Positions 4,775-5,767 of a stretch of DNA of 5,767 nucleotides are shown here, piece by piece. This stretch comes from CAZFAT01 sp964517075 (lineage in GTDB: Bacteria; Acidobacteriota; Vicinamibacteria; Vicinamibacterales; SCN-69-37). The notes beneath the pieces were generated by a model that saw only the letters and a program-made list of their open reading frames with translations, ran no database searches and had not been told where the DNA came from. The stretch covers positions 1 through 5,767 of the forward strand of contig CAZFAT010000288.1 in assembly GCA_964517075.1 (NCBI GenBank). Reading direction: 5' to 3'. A program made the position numbers and the translations under genes. Position 1 is the stretch's first letter, and each line of letters opens with the position of its first letter.

Positions 4775-5767
4775 CTACGAACGGAGTGACGACGGCGGCG
4801 GTCTGCGCCGGCGCTGCGACTGGGCGTCCGGGTTCGAGGGCGGTTCATCCTCGGCCGACTCGGGCGTCACGACCTCGGACAAATCGACGACCTCGAAGAC
4901 GCCGACCGGCGGCGCATGTTCGAGCAGGTAGTCCTGCGCAATAAACGGTGGGGACGTGGGTGTCACACGCGTGTACTCGCCGTCGGCGGCCAGCACCCAC
5001 GCATTGCCGGTGTCCTTCAGGTAGGCGTCGAGCACCGTGTCGCGCAGGTAGCGAACAAGGCCGGCGTCATGCACTGGGCACATCGTTTCCACCCGCCGGT
5101 TCAGGTTGCGGTCCATCAGGTCCGCGCTGCCCAGGTACACCTCGGCGTCGCCACCGTTCTCGAAGTACCAGATGCGCGAGTGCTCGAGGAACCGGCCGAT
5201 GATCGAGCGCACGGTGATGCGATCGCTCACGCCGGGCACGCCTGGCCGCAGGCAGCAGATGCCCCGCACAATCAGATCGATCGGCACGCCGGCGCGCGAC
5301 GTCTCGTACAGATGCCGGATGATGTCGCCGTCCGAGAGGCTGTTGACCTTCAGGATGATCCCCGCCGGGCGTCCGGCGCGGACATGGCCGGCCTCGCGCT
5401 CGAACAGCGCGACGAGCCGCTGCCGCAGGTTCACGGGCGCGACCAGCAGCTCGCGGTACTCGGTCTGATCGGAATATCCCGTCAGGTAGTTGAACAGCTC
5501 GGAGAGATCGGCCACGATGCGCGGATCGGAGGTGAACATCCCCAGATCCGTGTAGGCCATCGCCGTCACCCGGTTGTAGTTGCCGGTCGCGAGGTGCGCG
5601 TAGCGCTCCACCGTATCTCCCGCGTGGCGCACGACGAGACAGATCTTGCAGTGGGTCTTGAGGTCGACGAGCCCGTGCACCACGTGGACGCCGGCGCGCT
5701 CGAGGCGGGACGCCCACTCGATGTTGCTGCGCTCGTCGAAACGGGCCTTCAGCTCGACGAGCACCGC
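4775..5767 (-). CDS. ppk1: Polyphosphate kinase 1, C-terminal part (5' end outside window)
   Basis: Polyphosphate kinase 1 makes long-chain polyphosphate from ATP, reversibly, through a phospho-histidine. The frame is open at the right edge; about 330 residues are present, and roughly 400 N-terminal residues expected for the family lie outside. Numbering from the codon at 5764, LVELKARFDE (2-11) holds Arg8, matching E. coli Arg405. LKTHCK (35-40) holds His38, matching the phosphorylated His435, and FLEHSRIWYFENGGD (192-206) holds His195, matching His592. The spacings Arg8-His38 (30) and His38-His195 (157) are the same as in E. coli. HLATGNYN (57-64) and VRGICCL (166-172) are further PPK1 signatures. 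All visible catalytic residues are intact, so the enzyme is probably active. The last 43 residues or so (from about 287) form an extra tail, first acidic then with RRRR, that does not match the core family. The first codons in the window are GCG GTG, internal to the gene, so no start is claimed. Confidence 0.97.
   Translation of the reverse strand, partial: AVLVELKARFDERSNIEWASRLERAGVHVVHGLVDLKTHCKICLVVRHAGDTVERYAHLATGNYNRVTAMAYTDLGMFTSDPRIVADLSELFNYLTGYSDQTEYRELLVAPVNLRQRLVALFEREAGHVRAGRPAGIILKVNSLSDGDIIRHLYETSRAGVPIDLIVRGICCLRPGVPGVSDRITVRSIIGRFLEHSRIWYFENGGDAEVYLGSADLMDRNLNRRVETMCPVHDAGLVRYLRDTVLDAYLKDTGNAWVLAADGEYTRVTPTSPPFIAQDYLLEHAPPVGVFEVVDLSEVVTPESAEDEPPSNPDAQSQRRRRPPPSSLRS

Noticed and set aside
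4693..4848. N-terminal extension of the small membrane protein into the ppk1 end.
   Set aside because: The extension is almost all Arg, Ala, Ser and Pro, while ATG 4692 has a ribosome site and starts right before the recognisable protein.

Overview
The window is strongly GC-rich, with G or C in most third codon positions. It comes from a Gram-negative-type (diderm) bacterium: it encodes a predicted outer-membrane beta-barrel, several Sec signal peptides and inner-membrane proteins. The secreted proteins have signal peptides ending in Ala/Gly then Gln, followed by Gly/Ala/Pro/Arg-rich linkers. The set of ECF sigma factor, anti-sigma with an early-set domain and esterase fits Acidobacteriota (Vicinamibacteria-like) or a similar soil lineage such as Gemmatimonadota. 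That assignment is a guess from style, not a database result. No RNA gene, CRISPR array, insertion sequence or phage gene was seen, and no stretch over 300 bases lacks a gene.

Left half, plus strand (1-2924): four tightly packed genes that look like one operon. In order they are (1) the 3' part of a beta-barrel outer-membrane protein resembling the phenol meta-pathway (MetA) family; (2) an ECF sigma factor; (3) a single-pass anti-sigma-like protein with a CBM48/AMPK-type early-set domain outside the membrane; (4) an exported helical protein of unknown function with an Arg/Pro-rich tail. Gaps are 7 bp, 11 bp and a 4-bp ATGA overlap.

Right half, minus strand (2934-5767, read right to left): the C-terminal part of polyphosphate kinase 1 (ppk1), then a small four-helix membrane protein of unknown function, then a secreted esterase of the esterase D/feruloyl esterase type with its own N-terminal early-set domain. 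The esterase runs toward the left-hand operon, and only 9 bp separate the two stop codons.

How they may work together: genes 2 and 3 look like a membrane-anchored sigma/anti-sigma switch whose outer domain keeps most of the residue types used for glucan contact in AMPK beta. Genes 1 and 4 supply outer-membrane and periplasmic parts. The most interesting idea here is an envelope glycan- or polymer-sensing ECF system, but it rests on domain architecture alone. The ppk1, membrane protein and esterase genes share a strand, but nothing shows that they belong to the same pathway.
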